A stretch of DNA of 48,138 bases from Ferruginibacter sp. (GCA_019638575.1 JAHBTN010000025.1:1-48138); one strand, 5' to 3'. Numbered from the stretch's first letter, positions 25,103-34,924 are shown. Program-made: numbers and translations. The notes: a model not told the origin generated them from the sequence alone.

Positions 25103-26062
25103 ATGAGTAAAACAGAAGTGATATACCTTGTTTTTAGTGCAGTGATAGTGGTTGCACTGATTTTTGATTTGGGGTTGCTCAGCAAAAAAAACCAGGTGGT
25201 AAGTTTTAAAGCGGCATTACTGCAAACAATTTTTTGGGTAATGCTGTCACTGCTTTTTTGCGGATTTATCTGGTACGAAAATGCAGGCGGCAACGGTAAG
25301 GAAGACGCTATCGCTTACATTTCGGCATACCTGTTGGAGTGGTCCTTGTCTATCGATAATATTTTTGTGTTCATCATTATCTTCTCATTCTTTAAAGTGC
25401 ATCCCGAAAATTATTCAAGGGTATTGCTGCTTGGCATATTGATGGCCATCATTTTCCGAATCATATTCATTGCTGTTGGCAGTGAGCTGGTAGCTCGATT
25501 TGATTGGGTGATGTATATTTTTGGGGCCTTCCTGGTATATACCGGTATTAAAATGTTCAGCAGTAAGGAAGATGCGGAATTTGACCCTCAAAAAAACTGG
25601 AGTTACCGCCTGATGAAAAAATTCATGCGTATTACAAATGCCGAACCCAAAGGGCGTTTTATCATCATACATAACAACAAGGCTTATTTTACAACCCTTT
25701 CTATGGTAGTGGTAATGCTGGGGCTTATTGATATTGTTTTTGCTGTAGATTCTATCCCGGCAGTTTTTTCCATCATACCCGATCCCTCAAAAAAACTGCT
25801 CATCTATTCGTCTAATATTTTTGCTGTATTGGGGTTACGCAGCCTTTTCTTTTTATTAAGGGGCGCTGCCAGTAAGTTCGATTATCTGCAGCAGGGCATC
25901 GCCATTGTGTTATTATTCATCGGTGTTAAAATGCTTATTGAAGATTGGTTTCATCTTCCGGTTTGGGCATCTTTACTGGTAATAGTATTTTGTATCAGTG
26001 GTTCAATCATTTATTCTATTTATCACCAGCGTAAAGGAGTGCCATCAAATTATGAACATTAA
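25103..26062 (+). CDS. TerC/Alx family integral membrane protein
   Basis: A 319-residue protein with about eight or nine membrane helices. The two family motifs are clear: EWSLSIDNIFVFIIIFSFF near residue 77 and DIVFAVDSIPAVFSIIPDP near 212, each with an acidic residue in a helix. TerC/Alx proteins are linked to manganese export and to tellurite or pH stress, so metal-ion efflux is likely. The start follows gldG by 1 nt. The murF-alr gene begins 22 nt after its stop. Confidence 0.92.
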   Translation: MSKTEVIYLVFSAVIVVALIFDLGLLSKKNQVVSFKAALLQTIFWVMLSLLFCGFIWYENAGGNGKEDAIAYISAYLLEWSLSIDNIFVFIIIFSFFKVHPENYSRVLLLGILMAIIFRIIFIAVGSELVARFDWVMYIFGAFLVYTGIKMFSSKEDAEFDPQKNWSYRLMKKFMRITNAEPKGRFIIIHNNKAYFTTLSMVVVMLGLIDIVFAVDSIPAVFSIIPDPSKKLLIYSSNIFAVLGLRSLFFLLRGAASKFDYLQQGIAIVLLFIGVKMLIEDWFHLPVWASLLVIVFCISGSIIYSIYHQRKGVPSNYEH

Positions 26063-26084
26063 TTAATTAGCATAAAAAATTTCG

Positions 26085-28571
26085 GTGTATAATATCACAC
26101 AAATATCAAACATCATCAACGCAACATTATCAGGTAAAGATGATGGGTTGATGATTGAACATATTTTGCTCGATAGCCGTAAATTATTATTTCCACTGCA
26201 ATCAGTTTTTTTTGCACTGGATGGAAAACGATGGCAGAGCAGTTTGTTTATTGATGATTTATATAAGCAAGGTGTACGTTGTTTTGTGGTAGATGAAAAT
26301 TTCAGCGACAAAAAAATTAATGAGTATGCCGGCGCCGCTTTTTTACAAGTGCAGGATGTTTTACATGCATTGCAATTGCTAACAGCATGGCATCGCAAAC
26401 AATATTCCATGCCTGTAACAGGCATTACTGGCAGCAACGGAAAAACAAGTGTAAAAGAATGGCTGTACCAGTTACTGCAGTACGACTATAATATTATACG
26501 CAGCCCTAAAAGTTATAATTCGCAAATAGGTGTACCGCTCAGTGTTTGGCAAATGAACAATCACTACAACCTGGCAATTTTTGAAGCCGGTATTTCTTTA
26601 CCGGGCGAAATGGAAAAACTTGAAAAGATAATTGCACCGGGTATTGGCATCATTACAAATATTGGTGATGCACACAGCGAAGGGTTTACAAGCTTATCGC
26701 AAAAGATACATGAGAAACTGAAATTATTTGTACATAGCAAGCTGCTTATTTATGGCAGTGGTAATGCAAAACTTGATAAAGAAGTTGTGGAGTTTAAAAA
26801 AAACTCGGCCCCCGGCTTAAAACTTTTTACCTGGGGCAACAGGCAAACAGATACTTTACAGGTTTTAAAAACAGAATTAAACAGCAACCAAAGTACAATA
26901 CAAGCAAGCTACAAAGAACAGGTTTTTGAATTTACCATTCCATTTACCGATGCCGCATCGGTTGAAAATGCACTAACATGCTGTTGCCTGATGTTATACA
27001 TGAATGTTTCAACAAAAGATATTGCCGTACGAATGTTGCAACTGCGGCCTGTAGAAATGCGCCTGCAATTAAAACAGGGCATCAACAATTGTTCTGTTAT
27101 AAATGACAGCTACAGCGCCGATATCAATTCGCTAACAATTGCACTAAATTTTTTACAGCATCAGCAGCAACATAACAAGCGCACTGTAATCTTAAGCGAT
27201 ATATTGCAATCGGGTAAAAAAAGCCAGGCATTGTATGCCGAAGTTGCCGCTATGCTCGAACAAAAAAACATCAATAGGTTTATTGGTATTGGCCCGCAGA
27301 TTAGTGAACAGCAGCAGGCATTTAAGAATATTAAAGAAACTTCTTTCTTTAATTCAACCAACCAATTTAAACAGCAATTCCGTAACCAGCAGTTTAGTAA
27401 CGAAACAATATTGCTAAAAGGCGCCCGTGTGTTTGAGTTTGAACAAATAAGCCATTTGCTTGAAAAGAAAAGACATCAAACGGTATTGGAAGTAAACCTC
27501 AATGCAATTACCCATAACCTGAATACTTATAAACAGAAGCTTGCACCGGGTGTTAAACTGATGGCTATGGTAAAAGCATTCAGTTATGGCAGCGGTAGTT
27601 TTGAAATAGCCAACCTGCTGCAGTTTCATCGTGCCGATTACCTGGCTGTGGCTTATACCGATGAAGGGGTAGAGCTGCGTAAAGCAGGTATTAGCCTGCC
27701 GTTGATGGTGATGAATGCCGAGGAAATAACTTTTGATGCGTTAGTTGAAAATAACCTGGAACCTGAATTGTTTTCGTTTGGGATAATGAAAAACTTTGCG
27801 GCTTATTTAAAAAATGCAGGCATAACCAATTATCCCGTGCATATAAAACTTGATACAGGCATGCATAGGCTTGGGTTTACCCAACACGATATTGATGCAT
27901 TGTGTGTATTACTGAAAGATTCACCGGTTTTTAAAATACAATCAGTTTTTTCTCACCTGGCAGCTAGCGATTCGGTTTTGCACGATGGCTTCACCGCAGC
28001 GCAGGCAGCATCTTTTACAGATAGCTGCAATAAAATTAAAACAGCAACAGGTTATAATTTTATTCGCCATATTGCCAATACATCGGCTATACACAGGCAT
28101 CCGCATTTACAATTTGATATGGTGCGGCTTGGTATTGGTTTGTATGGCGCCGATGCTGTACAGGCCATACAACAACAATTAAAAAATGTTACCACTTTAA
28201 AAACTACCATCTCACAAATTAAAAAAATAAAAAAAGGCGAGAGTGTAGGGTATAACCGAAATGCAGTAGCCGACAAGGATTCTGTAATTGCAACTGTTAA
28301 CATTGGTTATGCCGATGGGTACCCAAGGATATTGGGCAATGGCAATGGTAAGATGTTGCTAAATGGAAAAAGAGTGCCTGTAATTGGTAATGTGTGTATG
28401 GATATGACCATGCTGGATATAACCGAAGCCACTGCAAAAGAAGCCGATGAAGTGATAGTGTTTGGAGAAGAACTGCCGGTGGCAGAACTGGCAGCCATGG
28501 CACAAACAATCCCCTACGAAATTTTAACAGGTATTTCGCAGCGAGTAAAAAGAGTTTATTTTGAAGAATAA
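26085..28571 (+). CDS. murF-alr: Fused UDP-MurNAc-tripeptide:D-Ala-D-Ala ligase / alanine racemase
   Basis: An 828-residue bifunctional enzyme. The MurF part (about residues 1-450) has the ATP-binding loop GITGSNGKTS starting at 113 with Lys120, and NIGDAHSEGF later in the central domain. The Alr part (about 460-828) has PLP-binding Lys497 in LMAMVKAFSYGSG and catalytic Tyr742 in NIGYADGYPR. Together it makes D-Ala from L-Ala and attaches D-Ala-D-Ala to the peptidoglycan precursor. The start codon is GTG at 26085, with no better ATG nearby. Such fusions are common in Bacteroidota. lspA follows. Confidence 0.95.
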   Translation: MYNITQISNIINATLSGKDDGLMIEHILLDSRKLLFPLQSVFFALDGKRWQSSLFIDDLYKQGVRCFVVDENFSDKKINEYAGAAFLQVQDVLHALQLLTAWHRKQYSMPVTGITGSNGKTSVKEWLYQLLQYDYNIIRSPKSYNSQIGVPLSVWQMNNHYNLAIFEAGISLPGEMEKLEKIIAPGIGIITNIGDAHSEGFTSLSQKIHEKLKLFVHSKLLIYGSGNAKLDKEVVEFKKNSAPGLKLFTWGNRQTDTLQVLKTELNSNQSTIQASYKEQVFEFTIPFTDAASVENALTCCCLMLYMNVSTKDIAVRMLQLRPVEMRLQLKQGINNCSVINDSYSADINSLTIALNFLQHQQQHNKRTVILSDILQSGKKSQALYAEVAAMLEQKNINRFIGIGPQISEQQQAFKNIKETSFFNSTNQFKQQFRNQQFSNETILLKGARVFEFEQISHLLEKKRHQTVLEVNLNAITHNLNTYKQKLAPGVKLMAMVKAFSYGSGSFEIANLLQFHRADYLAVAYTDEGVELRKAGISLPLMVMNAEEITFDALVENNLEPELFSFGIMKNFAAYLKNAGITNYPVHIKLDTGMHRLGFTQHDIDALCVLLKDSPVFKIQSVFSHLAASDSVLHDGFTAAQAASFTDSCNKIKTATGYNFIRHIANTSAIHRHPHLQFDMVRLGIGLYGADAVQAIQQQLKNVTTLKTTISQIKKIKKGESVGYNRNAVADKDSVIATVNIGYADGYPRILGNGNGKMLLNGKRVPVIGNVCMDMTMLDITEATAKEADEVIVFGEELPVAELAAMAQTIPYEILTGISQRVKRVYFEE

Positions 28572-28622
28572 AGTAACTAAAGCCTGTACTGTAGATAGGA
28601 TGCATCAATCCTCTCAATCACT

Positions 28623-28630
28623 TATCTTTG
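28623..28630 (+). promoter_or_regulatory. Candidate -7 promoter element for lspA
   Basis: TATCTTTG is an exact TAnnTTTG match, 9 nt before the ATG at 28640. It would give a nearly leaderless transcript, independent of murF-alr. No TTG box was found upstream. Confidence 0.4.
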
Positions 28631-28639
28631 CCAATCATT

Positions 28640-29338
28640 ATGAAAGCAAAACATGTAACGTTAATCATCTTACTGATAATTATAGCTGACCAGGCGTTAA
28701 AATTGTGGATTAAAACAAACTTCCATTTAAATGAATCTAGGCAGGTAATAGGTAGTGGGTTTCAATTATATTTTGTTGAAAACCCGGGCATGGCTTATGG
28801 CTGGAAATTTGGCGGTAACTGGGGTAAGATGGCGCTCACCATTTTCAGGATGGGGGCTGTTATTTTTGGTACCTGGTACCTGGGTAAAATAATCAGGGAA
28901 AAACAACACCGTGGATTTATTTTTTGTGCAGCATTGGTATATGCAGGTGCTTTGGGCAACCTGATAGACTCTTCTTTTTATGGTTTGTTGTTTGATAAAG
29001 GCATGACGATGGACCCATCCATTAATGAATACATTGGTTATAGCGGGCTGGCTAGTTTTTCATCAAAAGGCTATGCATCTTTTTTACATGGCAATGTGGT
29101 AGATATGCTTTATTTCCCTGTCATCAAAGGTCATTTCCCATCATGGTTTCCTTTTTGGGGCGGCGATGATTTTGAGTTCTTCAGGCCCATCTTTAATATT
29201 GCCGATGCATCCATCACTACCGGTGTGTTAAGTATACTGGTTTTTCAAAAAAGATTTTTTAAACATAAGGAAGCTGATGAAAAACACCGCACCGTAGAAA
29301 CCAATGCACTGGTAAACGATGAGTCGCAGGTATCATAA
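28640..29338 (+). CDS. lspA: Signal peptidase II (lipoprotein signal peptidase)
   Basis: A 232-residue inner-membrane aspartyl protease with four helices that cuts prolipoproteins before the lipidated Cys. Conserved blocks are FVENPGMAYG (45-54), GNLIDS (106-111), GNVVDMLYFP (151-160, catalytic Asp155) and FNIADASITTG (186-196, Asp189). It is longer than the ~160-residue E. coli enzyme because of a ~40-residue insert between the second and third blocks, usual in Bacteroidota, and a hydrophilic tail. An in-frame TTG at 28628 would overlap the promoter element, so the ATG at 28640 was used. Several lipoproteins in the window are its likely clients. Confidence 0.94.
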   Translation: MKAKHVTLIILLIIIADQALKLWIKTNFHLNESRQVIGSGFQLYFVENPGMAYGWKFGGNWGKMALTIFRMGAVIFGTWYLGKIIREKQHRGFIFCAALVYAGALGNLIDSSFYGLLFDKGMTMDPSINEYIGYSGLASFSSKGYASFLHGNVVDMLYFPVIKGHFPSWFPFWGGDDFEFFRPIFNIADASITTGVLSILVFQKRFFKHKEADEKHRTVETNALVNDESQVS

Positions 29339-29349
29339 AAACATTTCTT

Positions 29350-29373
29350 AAAATTGCCGGGCAGCACAATTTT
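29350..29373 (+). terminator. Possible weak terminator after lspA
   Basis: AAAATTG and CAATTTT flank a 10-nt GC-rich loop, 11 nt past the lspA stop, with a short T-rich tail (TTTTATTG). The rest of the 228-nt spacer to the next gene shows nothing else clear. Confidence 0.4.
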
Positions 29374-29566
29374 ATTGATGATTAGCGTTAATTTAATACC
29401 AGTAATTATAATAAAAAATAGGTACCCGTTACAAAATTGATTTAATTTGATTTGATTGGTGTGTATAAATAAACAGCTAATGCAGCAATTGTTTTAATTT
29501 TAGCATCTTGCAAAATAAAAAAGGATTACATAATTTTTGTTTGTAAATTATTTTGAAATTTAACCA

Positions 29567-30421
29567 ATGAAAAAAATAGTAGCAATTTGTTTTATAAGCC
29601 TGTCGGTAATGCTGTTATCCTGTGCAAAAGAATACAGTGACGAAAACAGTACACAAGGAAACGACCAGATAGTTGGTGTTGATTGCCGCATCAGTAAAAT
29701 TGTGTATACCGATACTGCAACACTAACAGGCCTTGGTTCTATTGCTGCCAATATCAACAGCCAGGATGATGTAACCAATATTATGCAATATGACAGTGTG
29801 GGAAGGATAATAGAATTTATTGCCAATCCATTTATTACCAATGATACTGTTCATTTAAATGCTAATGAATATTTCCTGGTAGATTTTAATAAACGTATCA
29901 TACGCTTTCACGGTTTATCCGACCCCACCGATCCATTATCGCCACAGTATGATGCAAGCTATTTTTATAATGCAACCGGTTATCTTACCTCAAAATTATA
30001 TGCTTACACGGCTGCGCCGGGTGTACCTTATAAAAAAGTAATTTATACTTACAATAATAGTAACCTTGTACAAATGACTTCAACAAACCTGATAACAGGC
30101 GATGTTACCAGTAATGCATCCATGGAGTACTATACTAATATTATACCTAGGAGATACATCTATATTTTTCCCGATGAAATAGTGAACGCTTATTATAACC
30201 AGTTTTACAACTTTGGCGAAAAGTCGTATAACGCAATTAAAAAAATAACTGTAAGAGAATATGATCCGGGTAATGTGTTAAGAGATTCAACGGTTTCAAA
30301 CTTCAGTACTTATATTATGAGCAGGGATAACTATGTATTTAGCGTGCAAATGTCGGGTGATGATCAGCCTTGCATACCAGCGCTTGCCGGTAAACTTAGC
30401 TTTAGCTACAAATGCAAATAA
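29567..30421 (+). CDS. Hypothetical lipoprotein
   Basis: A 284-residue lipoprotein: signal MKKIVAICFISLSVMLLSC with lipobox LLSC (Cys19), followed by AKEYSDENS. The mature chain contains beta-strand units such as IMQYDSVGRIIEFIANPF and SYFYNATGYLTSKLYAY, which recall the DUF4595/YD-repeat-like lipoproteins of Bacteroidota that record text-like repeats. Two Cys remain (VDCRISKIVY near the N-terminus and DQPCIPALAG near the end). No function can be given. It is a single gene ended by a strong terminator and convergent with the T9SS protein gene at 30476. Confidence 0.75.
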   Translation: MKKIVAICFISLSVMLLSCAKEYSDENSTQGNDQIVGVDCRISKIVYTDTATLTGLGSIAANINSQDDVTNIMQYDSVGRIIEFIANPFITNDTVHLNANEYFLVDFNKRIIRFHGLSDPTDPLSPQYDASYFYNATGYLTSKLYAYTAAPGVPYKKVIYTYNNSNLVQMTSTNLITGDVTSNASMEYYTNIIPRRYIYIFPDEIVNAYYNQFYNFGEKSYNAIKKITVREYDPGNVLRDSTVSNFSTYIMSRDNYVFSVQMSGDDQPCIPALAGKLSFSYKCK

Positions 30422-30423
30422 TT

Positions 30424-30452
30424 AAAGGCCTTCCAAAAAACGGAAGGCCTTT
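30424..30452 (+). terminator. Intrinsic terminator of the lipoprotein gene
   Basis: An 11-bp perfect stem, AAAGGCCTTCC/GGAAGGCCTTT, with a 7-nt A-rich loop, followed by ATTTTT. It starts 3 nt after the stop at 30421. Confidence 0.88.
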
Positions 30453-30475
30453 ATTTTTCCATGACAAAACAATCT

Positions 30476-32701
30476 TTACAATTTTATTATTCTTTTATTT
30501 ATTACCTGGTTTTGGTAAGATAAAGTGAATAAGTACATACCTGACGGAAGACTTTTTACAAAATCAAAACTACTTTTATTCCACCCTTTTTTTGCATGCC
30601 ATTGTTGTGAAATCAATGGTGCCCCATATGTATTTAAAAGATTTAAAGTTACTGTTCCGTTATCAGGTACCAGGTATTCTAACAATAGTTTGTCGATAAC
30701 AGGATTAGTGAATGTCTTTACTTCAAAATTTATATTGCCATTGTTTACGGCTATAATTTTACTATAAACAAAATATCCTTTTGTATCATAAATCTTCAAT
30801 CGGTAATAACTAATGCCTGTAATTTTTTCGGGGTCGTTAAAACTATAGATGGATGTATTTTGGTATGGGATGTTTGCAATAGGTTTAAAATCGGTTGCAT
30901 TGCTACTTTTTTCTAACTGAAAATATTGAATATTATTACCTGATGAAATTTGCCAGTTTACATTTGCATAGTCCTGTATAAGTTTTGCTGTAAAATTTGT
31001 AATGGTAGTATTTAATATTACACCGCAATCAATAATATTTAAAAATATATTGCTGTTATTGCTGTACGAGCAGTTTATATTGTTGAGGTTAGCGGCTGTA
31101 GTAGCTACTACCACCCTGTAACGATGGCCGCTATCGGGTTGATTGGCTACAAATGGAGGATAGTTGACAGTATATTCCCATTGTCCGCTAACATAAGATG
31201 GCGAACCGGTGCCGTTTACACCGGTATCATTCCAGGTTACACCGCCATTTGTACTACGCTGCCATTTGTAATAAGTATAATTAGGAAACCAGCATCTTAT
31301 TGTTGATGCCAATTCAACCAGCGAGCCATAGCAACCTTTAAACTCGGGATTATAGTTAAGTTCTATATCGGGTACGCATGTTGAAAGGCTTACATCATCA
31401 ATCGCCCAATCGTTACCACCGCCGCCAGGTGAATTGTTGCGTATAGAAAGTGTAAAAGATGTTTGTGTAGGGCCAGTTAAATAAGTAAATCCCTTTTTCT
31501 CCCAAAGCCCTGTATAGGGAATATCACCGGTAGTGTAATAATCAATTCCATTTAACTGAAAAGTTAGATTTGGCTTTACACCAGGCGGATAGGGGCCGTT
31601 AAACAAAGTATTCAGAGCACCACGGCCGTTACTGTCACATGAGCATTTAGAACATATATTTCTAAACCATGCGCTGAAGTCGTAATAGGTAGCCGGGCAT
31701 AAATTACTTACATCCTGTTGTATGGCACGGCTTGTGGCATAGCTGGCATTTACTACTGCCATATAACCACCGGTAGTTCCTACCGGAGTTGCAGGGTTGC
31801 CGGCAGTTGGACTTGCCGCACCGGTATGGTCGCCAATAATATCCCAAACGGTAAATACCCTTGAACTGTGAGGGTAAGCTACACCGTTATTGGTAGCGCC
31901 TGTAGCGCTGCTATTGTTGGCAATACCGTAACTGCCATCATTAGGCGAATTGGCCGAAAAATTTACAAATGTATATCCCGGTACAATGGCCGATGCACTC
32001 CTGTTTTGAGTATTGCCACTGCCAAACGTACCATTGTTTTCTATTACAGCATTGCCACCAACAAAATTGGGGCAAACACCAATGTTTTGAAATAACATAA
32101 GGTTGTGTGCAATAAAACTTGCAATTACAGGTGAGCCCGATTGAGTGTACCTGAAAGCTCCGCCATGCATTGTGAGTAAAGTGTTATAAGGCAATGCATT
32201 TATCCTCACCCTAAACGAAGCAACCATAATACATACACCTCCATAAAAAGAAGGTTTGTTGTTATATGCAATGGTACCTGCGCCTGCAGTGCCGGTGCCA
32301 GTATTATTTGCATTACCGGTACCGGTGCCCATGTTAATGCGTATAGTTCTATTGGTATTATTAAACATGGCTGCATCATCGCCGGCAGCATCACTGTACG
32401 ATCTGAAAACTAACCCTTCATTGGTTAATATTTTAAGCGTACCGGGTATGTAAGTAAAGTTTGAATTAATAGTATCGTTATACCTAACCTGCGTTATGGA
32501 AAAAGAAGAGAAACTGCCTACAGCAATGGAAGCTCTTATTTCAAGTGTATCGCCCGGTTCAAAAGTACCACCGGTTAAATTTTTTGAAACATTGATATAG
32601 CTTTTTCCTGTTTGTACCTGGGCGTACAATGGCTGCATATTAACCAGCAGGGCCAAAAATAAAATGTACAGGTAAAAAATTAATTGTATAGTTTTTTTCA
32701 T
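30476..32701 (-). CDS. Secreted multidomain protein with T9SS sorting domain
   Basis: A 741-residue exported protein. The signal peptide is at 1-27 (ending PLYAQ). A DUF11-like beta domain follows (KNLTGGTFEPGDTLEIRAS, about 35-110). Then comes a Cys-containing region whose GYMAVVNASYATS, NICSKCSCDSNGRG and NDWAIDDVSLSTC blocks (about 300-440) look like a jelly-roll or carbohydrate-binding-type fold. An Ig-like part with YKWQRSTNGGVTWNDTG is next. The C-terminus (LNTYGAPLISQQWHAKKGW ... LPSGMYLFTLSYQNQVINKRIIKL) is a type A T9SS sorting domain. It is probably a surface or matrix protein; ligand unknown. It is transcribed alone. Confidence 0.85.
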   Translation of the reverse strand: MKKTIQLIFYLYILFLALLVNMQPLYAQVQTGKSYINVSKNLTGGTFEPGDTLEIRASIAVGSFSSFSITQVRYNDTINSNFTYIPGTLKILTNEGLVFRSYSDAAGDDAAMFNNTNRTIRINMGTGTGNANNTGTGTAGAGTIAYNNKPSFYGGVCIMVASFRVRINALPYNTLLTMHGGAFRYTQSGSPVIASFIAHNLMLFQNIGVCPNFVGGNAVIENNGTFGSGNTQNRSASAIVPGYTFVNFSANSPNDGSYGIANNSSATGATNNGVAYPHSSRVFTVWDIIGDHTGAASPTAGNPATPVGTTGGYMAVVNASYATSRAIQQDVSNLCPATYYDFSAWFRNICSKCSCDSNGRGALNTLFNGPYPPGVKPNLTFQLNGIDYYTTGDIPYTGLWEKKGFTYLTGPTQTSFTLSIRNNSPGGGGNDWAIDDVSLSTCVPDIELNYNPEFKGCYGSLVELASTIRCWFPNYTYYKWQRSTNGGVTWNDTGVNGTGSPSYVSGQWEYTVNYPPFVANQPDSGHRYRVVVATTAANLNNINCSYSNNSNIFLNIIDCGVILNTTITNFTAKLIQDYANVNWQISSGNNIQYFQLEKSSNATDFKPIANIPYQNTSIYSFNDPEKITGISYYRLKIYDTKGYFVYSKIIAVNNGNINFEVKTFTNPVIDKLLLEYLVPDNGTVTLNLLNTYGAPLISQQWHAKKGWNKSSFDFVKSLPSGMYLFTLSYQNQVINKRIIKL

Positions 32702-33222
32702 ATAGGTACTGTTTTGGTATTAAAATATTTTGTGAATTTTTTTTCAACTTGATTAATTGGTATGGATGTAATAGCATCATAGTTTTATTGTTCAGTTTTT
32801 ACTGGTATTTTTTTGGATAATGAGAGGGTAACGTTTATTAGCAGCTTACATTAAAAAAAGTAAATAAAATACACTGCATGCTGTATTTTTTTTTAACGGG
32901 TTTTGTGCAGGTATTATTTTATAAAAAAAGGGGTTTTATGCAGATGCCGTAAAAAAAGTTTTTTCTTGTTTTTTTACTTAAAGTAAATTCAATAAAACCT
33001 CAGATATTTTAAATGATTTAATAGTAAAAATAAGTAGTAAAAGATGATGTTAAAATACGTTGTAAATGCAAGTAAAAACCGGTAATATACGAGTGCTTGA
33101 AAATTTTATAAATTAAATACTTACAGTTCGAAATAATTCCTTTTATTACTCGTTACCAATTAAATAGTACCCTTTTTTGAAAACCTTTTAGCAGCATAAA
33201 ATAATTAATTAAAACCTTGCTT
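32702..33222. other. Long AT-rich divergent spacer without a gene
   Basis: The 521-nt spacer between two divergent secreted-protein genes has no credible ORF. It contains an AAATACA/TGTATTT hairpin followed by nine T (32867-32894) and several A- and T-runs, including a GTAAAAAAA/TTTTTTTAC pair further on. The promoters of both genes should be here, but no clean TAnnTTTG was found. Confidence 0.55.
32867..32894 (+). terminator. Terminator-like hairpin in gene-free spacer
   Basis: A 7-bp stem, AAATACA/TGTATTT, with an 8-nt loop (CTGCATGC), runs into nine T on the plus strand. There is no plus-strand gene directly upstream, so it may be fortuitous or end an unknown short RNA. Confidence 0.3.
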
Positions 33223-34896
33223 ATGAAAAAGGTATTATGCAGCTTAACCATATTAGTTTTAATGATTAATGTGCAGCAAGTTTTTGCGCAAACAGAAACT
33301 TTTGCTAAACGAACTGTTGCCAGTGGCTTTAATTCGGCATGGGAAGTAGTATATGGTCCCAATGACTCGTTATGGGTTACCGAAAATAAAGCATATATCA
33401 TCTCACGGGTTAATATTACAAACGGAAATAAAACACAATTGGTTGACCTTAGAGCCACCGATGCTTCCATAAATTTCACTTCGGGCAGTGGCACTCAGCC
33501 ACAAGGTGGACTTATGGGATTGGCTATTCATCCAAATCTTTATTCTTCAGATGCATCGGTACGTGCTGCTAAACCATGGGTATATGCGGCTTATGTATAT
33601 AACCGGGGTAGTTGCCCCGGTACCAATACAAGTTGCATTTTTACAACAAAGATTGTAAGGTTTGATTATGTTGGTAATTCATTAATTAACCCGGTTATTA
33701 TTTTAAACAATATACCCGGTAGCAGCGACCACAACTCTGGCAGGCTTGTAATAAGCCCGGTAATAGAGCCCGGAGCGGATGCAGCCCATACACAATACCG
33801 CCTTTATTATACAGTAGGCGATATGGGTGCCGGGCAGTTTTTAAATACTACCCGTACAGAAAATGCACAAAATGTAAATGTGATGGAAGGGAAAGTTTTG
33901 CGTATTAATACCGAGCCTGATGGAGATGGCGGCGCCGATAACTGGGTACCCAACGATAATCCTTTTTACAATTCATCATCTATTACAGCACAGGACTATG
34001 TTTATTCATTGGGGCACCGTAATGCGCAGGGGCTTGTGTGGGGTACTGTTAATAGTACAAATATTTTGTATAGCAACGAACAAATGGATAGAACTGATGA
34101 TGAAATAAATATTATACAGTCAGGTAAAAATTATGGATGGGACAAAGTATCTGGTTATTGCGATGGAAATGTAAATGGTTACAAAATTGGTCAAAACAGC
34201 AATGCTAATGAACAAACTTTTTGTAATGCTACACCCACCCACCAGGAGCCTATTTTTACTTTGTTTACAGAACCGGCATCGGGTATGGCAGCATTAATGT
34301 CACAAAGTAATAATGCACTGTGGCCTACCATAGCCTGTTCCAGTTTAGAATTTTACAATTATAATGTAATTCCCGACTGGCCTGCTTCTTTATTATTAAC
34401 CCCCCTTAAAAAAAATTTTATTTACAGGCTTAAATTAAATGCTGCAGGCAATGCTGTAATTGGCGATACCATCTCTTATTTTAGGGGTGATGGTAACAGG
34501 ATAAGAAGGGTTACAGCATCACCAAACGGGTTAGCATTTTATGTTGCCCGTGATATAGGAGCATCTGCTAATGGTGGCAGCATTATGGAATATACTTATA
34601 CCGGCCCCACACTTTCAATAAATAACGATGCCGTAAACCCAAGGGTCGTAAAAAATTTAATGAAAATATATCCCAACCCCGCAAGCAGTATTTTAAATGT
34701 TGAAAGTAAAAAAGAAATGCGTAAACCATTAAAAGCACAGTTGTATGATATTACAGGCCGGCTGGTTATGGAAAAAACTGCTTACCAGAATAATTTTAAA
34801 ATTGATATTTCATCTTTACAAAAAGGAGTTTATACTTTTAAGTTGTACAATACTTATGATATAGAAATGCAGATTGAAAAAATTATTATCTTATAA
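33223..34896 (+). CDS. Secreted PQQ-type sugar dehydrogenase (GSDH family) with T9SS domain
   Basis: A 557-residue exported protein with a signal peptide at 1-22 (ending QVFAQ). Residues ~25-450 form a six-bladed propeller of the soluble glucose/sorbosone dehydrogenase family: AWEVVYGPNDSLWVTEN, GGLMGLAIHPN (usual active-site His), NIPGSSDHNSGRL, EGKVLRINTEPDGDGGADNW, YSLGHRNAQGLVWG (His-Arg-Asn pair) and KNYGWDKVSGYCDG. The last ~80 residues (MKIYPNPASSILNVES ... LQKGVYTFKLYN) are a T9SS type A sorting domain. It should oxidise aldoses outside the cell if PQQ is available; no PQQ genes are in the window. The ATG at 33223 is preferred to a TTG two codons earlier. Confidence 0.9.
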   Translation: MKKVLCSLTILVLMINVQQVFAQTETFAKRTVASGFNSAWEVVYGPNDSLWVTENKAYIISRVNITNGNKTQLVDLRATDASINFTSGSGTQPQGGLMGLAIHPNLYSSDASVRAAKPWVYAAYVYNRGSCPGTNTSCIFTTKIVRFDYVGNSLINPVIILNNIPGSSDHNSGRLVISPVIEPGADAAHTQYRLYYTVGDMGAGQFLNTTRTENAQNVNVMEGKVLRINTEPDGDGGADNWVPNDNPFYNSSSITAQDYVYSLGHRNAQGLVWGTVNSTNILYSNEQMDRTDDEINIIQSGKNYGWDKVSGYCDGNVNGYKIGQNSNANEQTFCNATPTHQEPIFTLFTEPASGMAALMSQSNNALWPTIACSSLEFYNYNVIPDWPASLLLTPLKKNFIYRLKLNAAGNAVIGDTISYFRGDGNRIRRVTASPNGLAFYVARDIGASANGGSIMEYTYTGPTLSINNDAVNPRVVKNLMKIYPNPASSILNVESKKEMRKPLKAQLYDITGRLVMEKTAYQNNFKIDISSLQKGVYTFKLYNTYDIEMQIEKIIIL

Positions 34897-34901
34897 AAAA
34901 A

Positions 34902-34924
34902 GCACCGCATTTGTAGAGCGGTGC
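34902..34924 (-). terminator. Terminator of fumC
   Basis: A 7-bp perfect stem, GCACCGC/GCGGTGC, with a 9-nt loop. On the minus strand it is followed by seven T (the A-run at 34895-34901), which fits termination of fumC from the right. On the plus strand the tail is poor. Confidence 0.7.

Noticed and set aside
33153-33494. A 113-codon minus-strand frame across the start of the sugar dehydrogenase gene
   Set aside because: Overlaps the signal peptide and propeller of a clear gene and has no recognisable domain.
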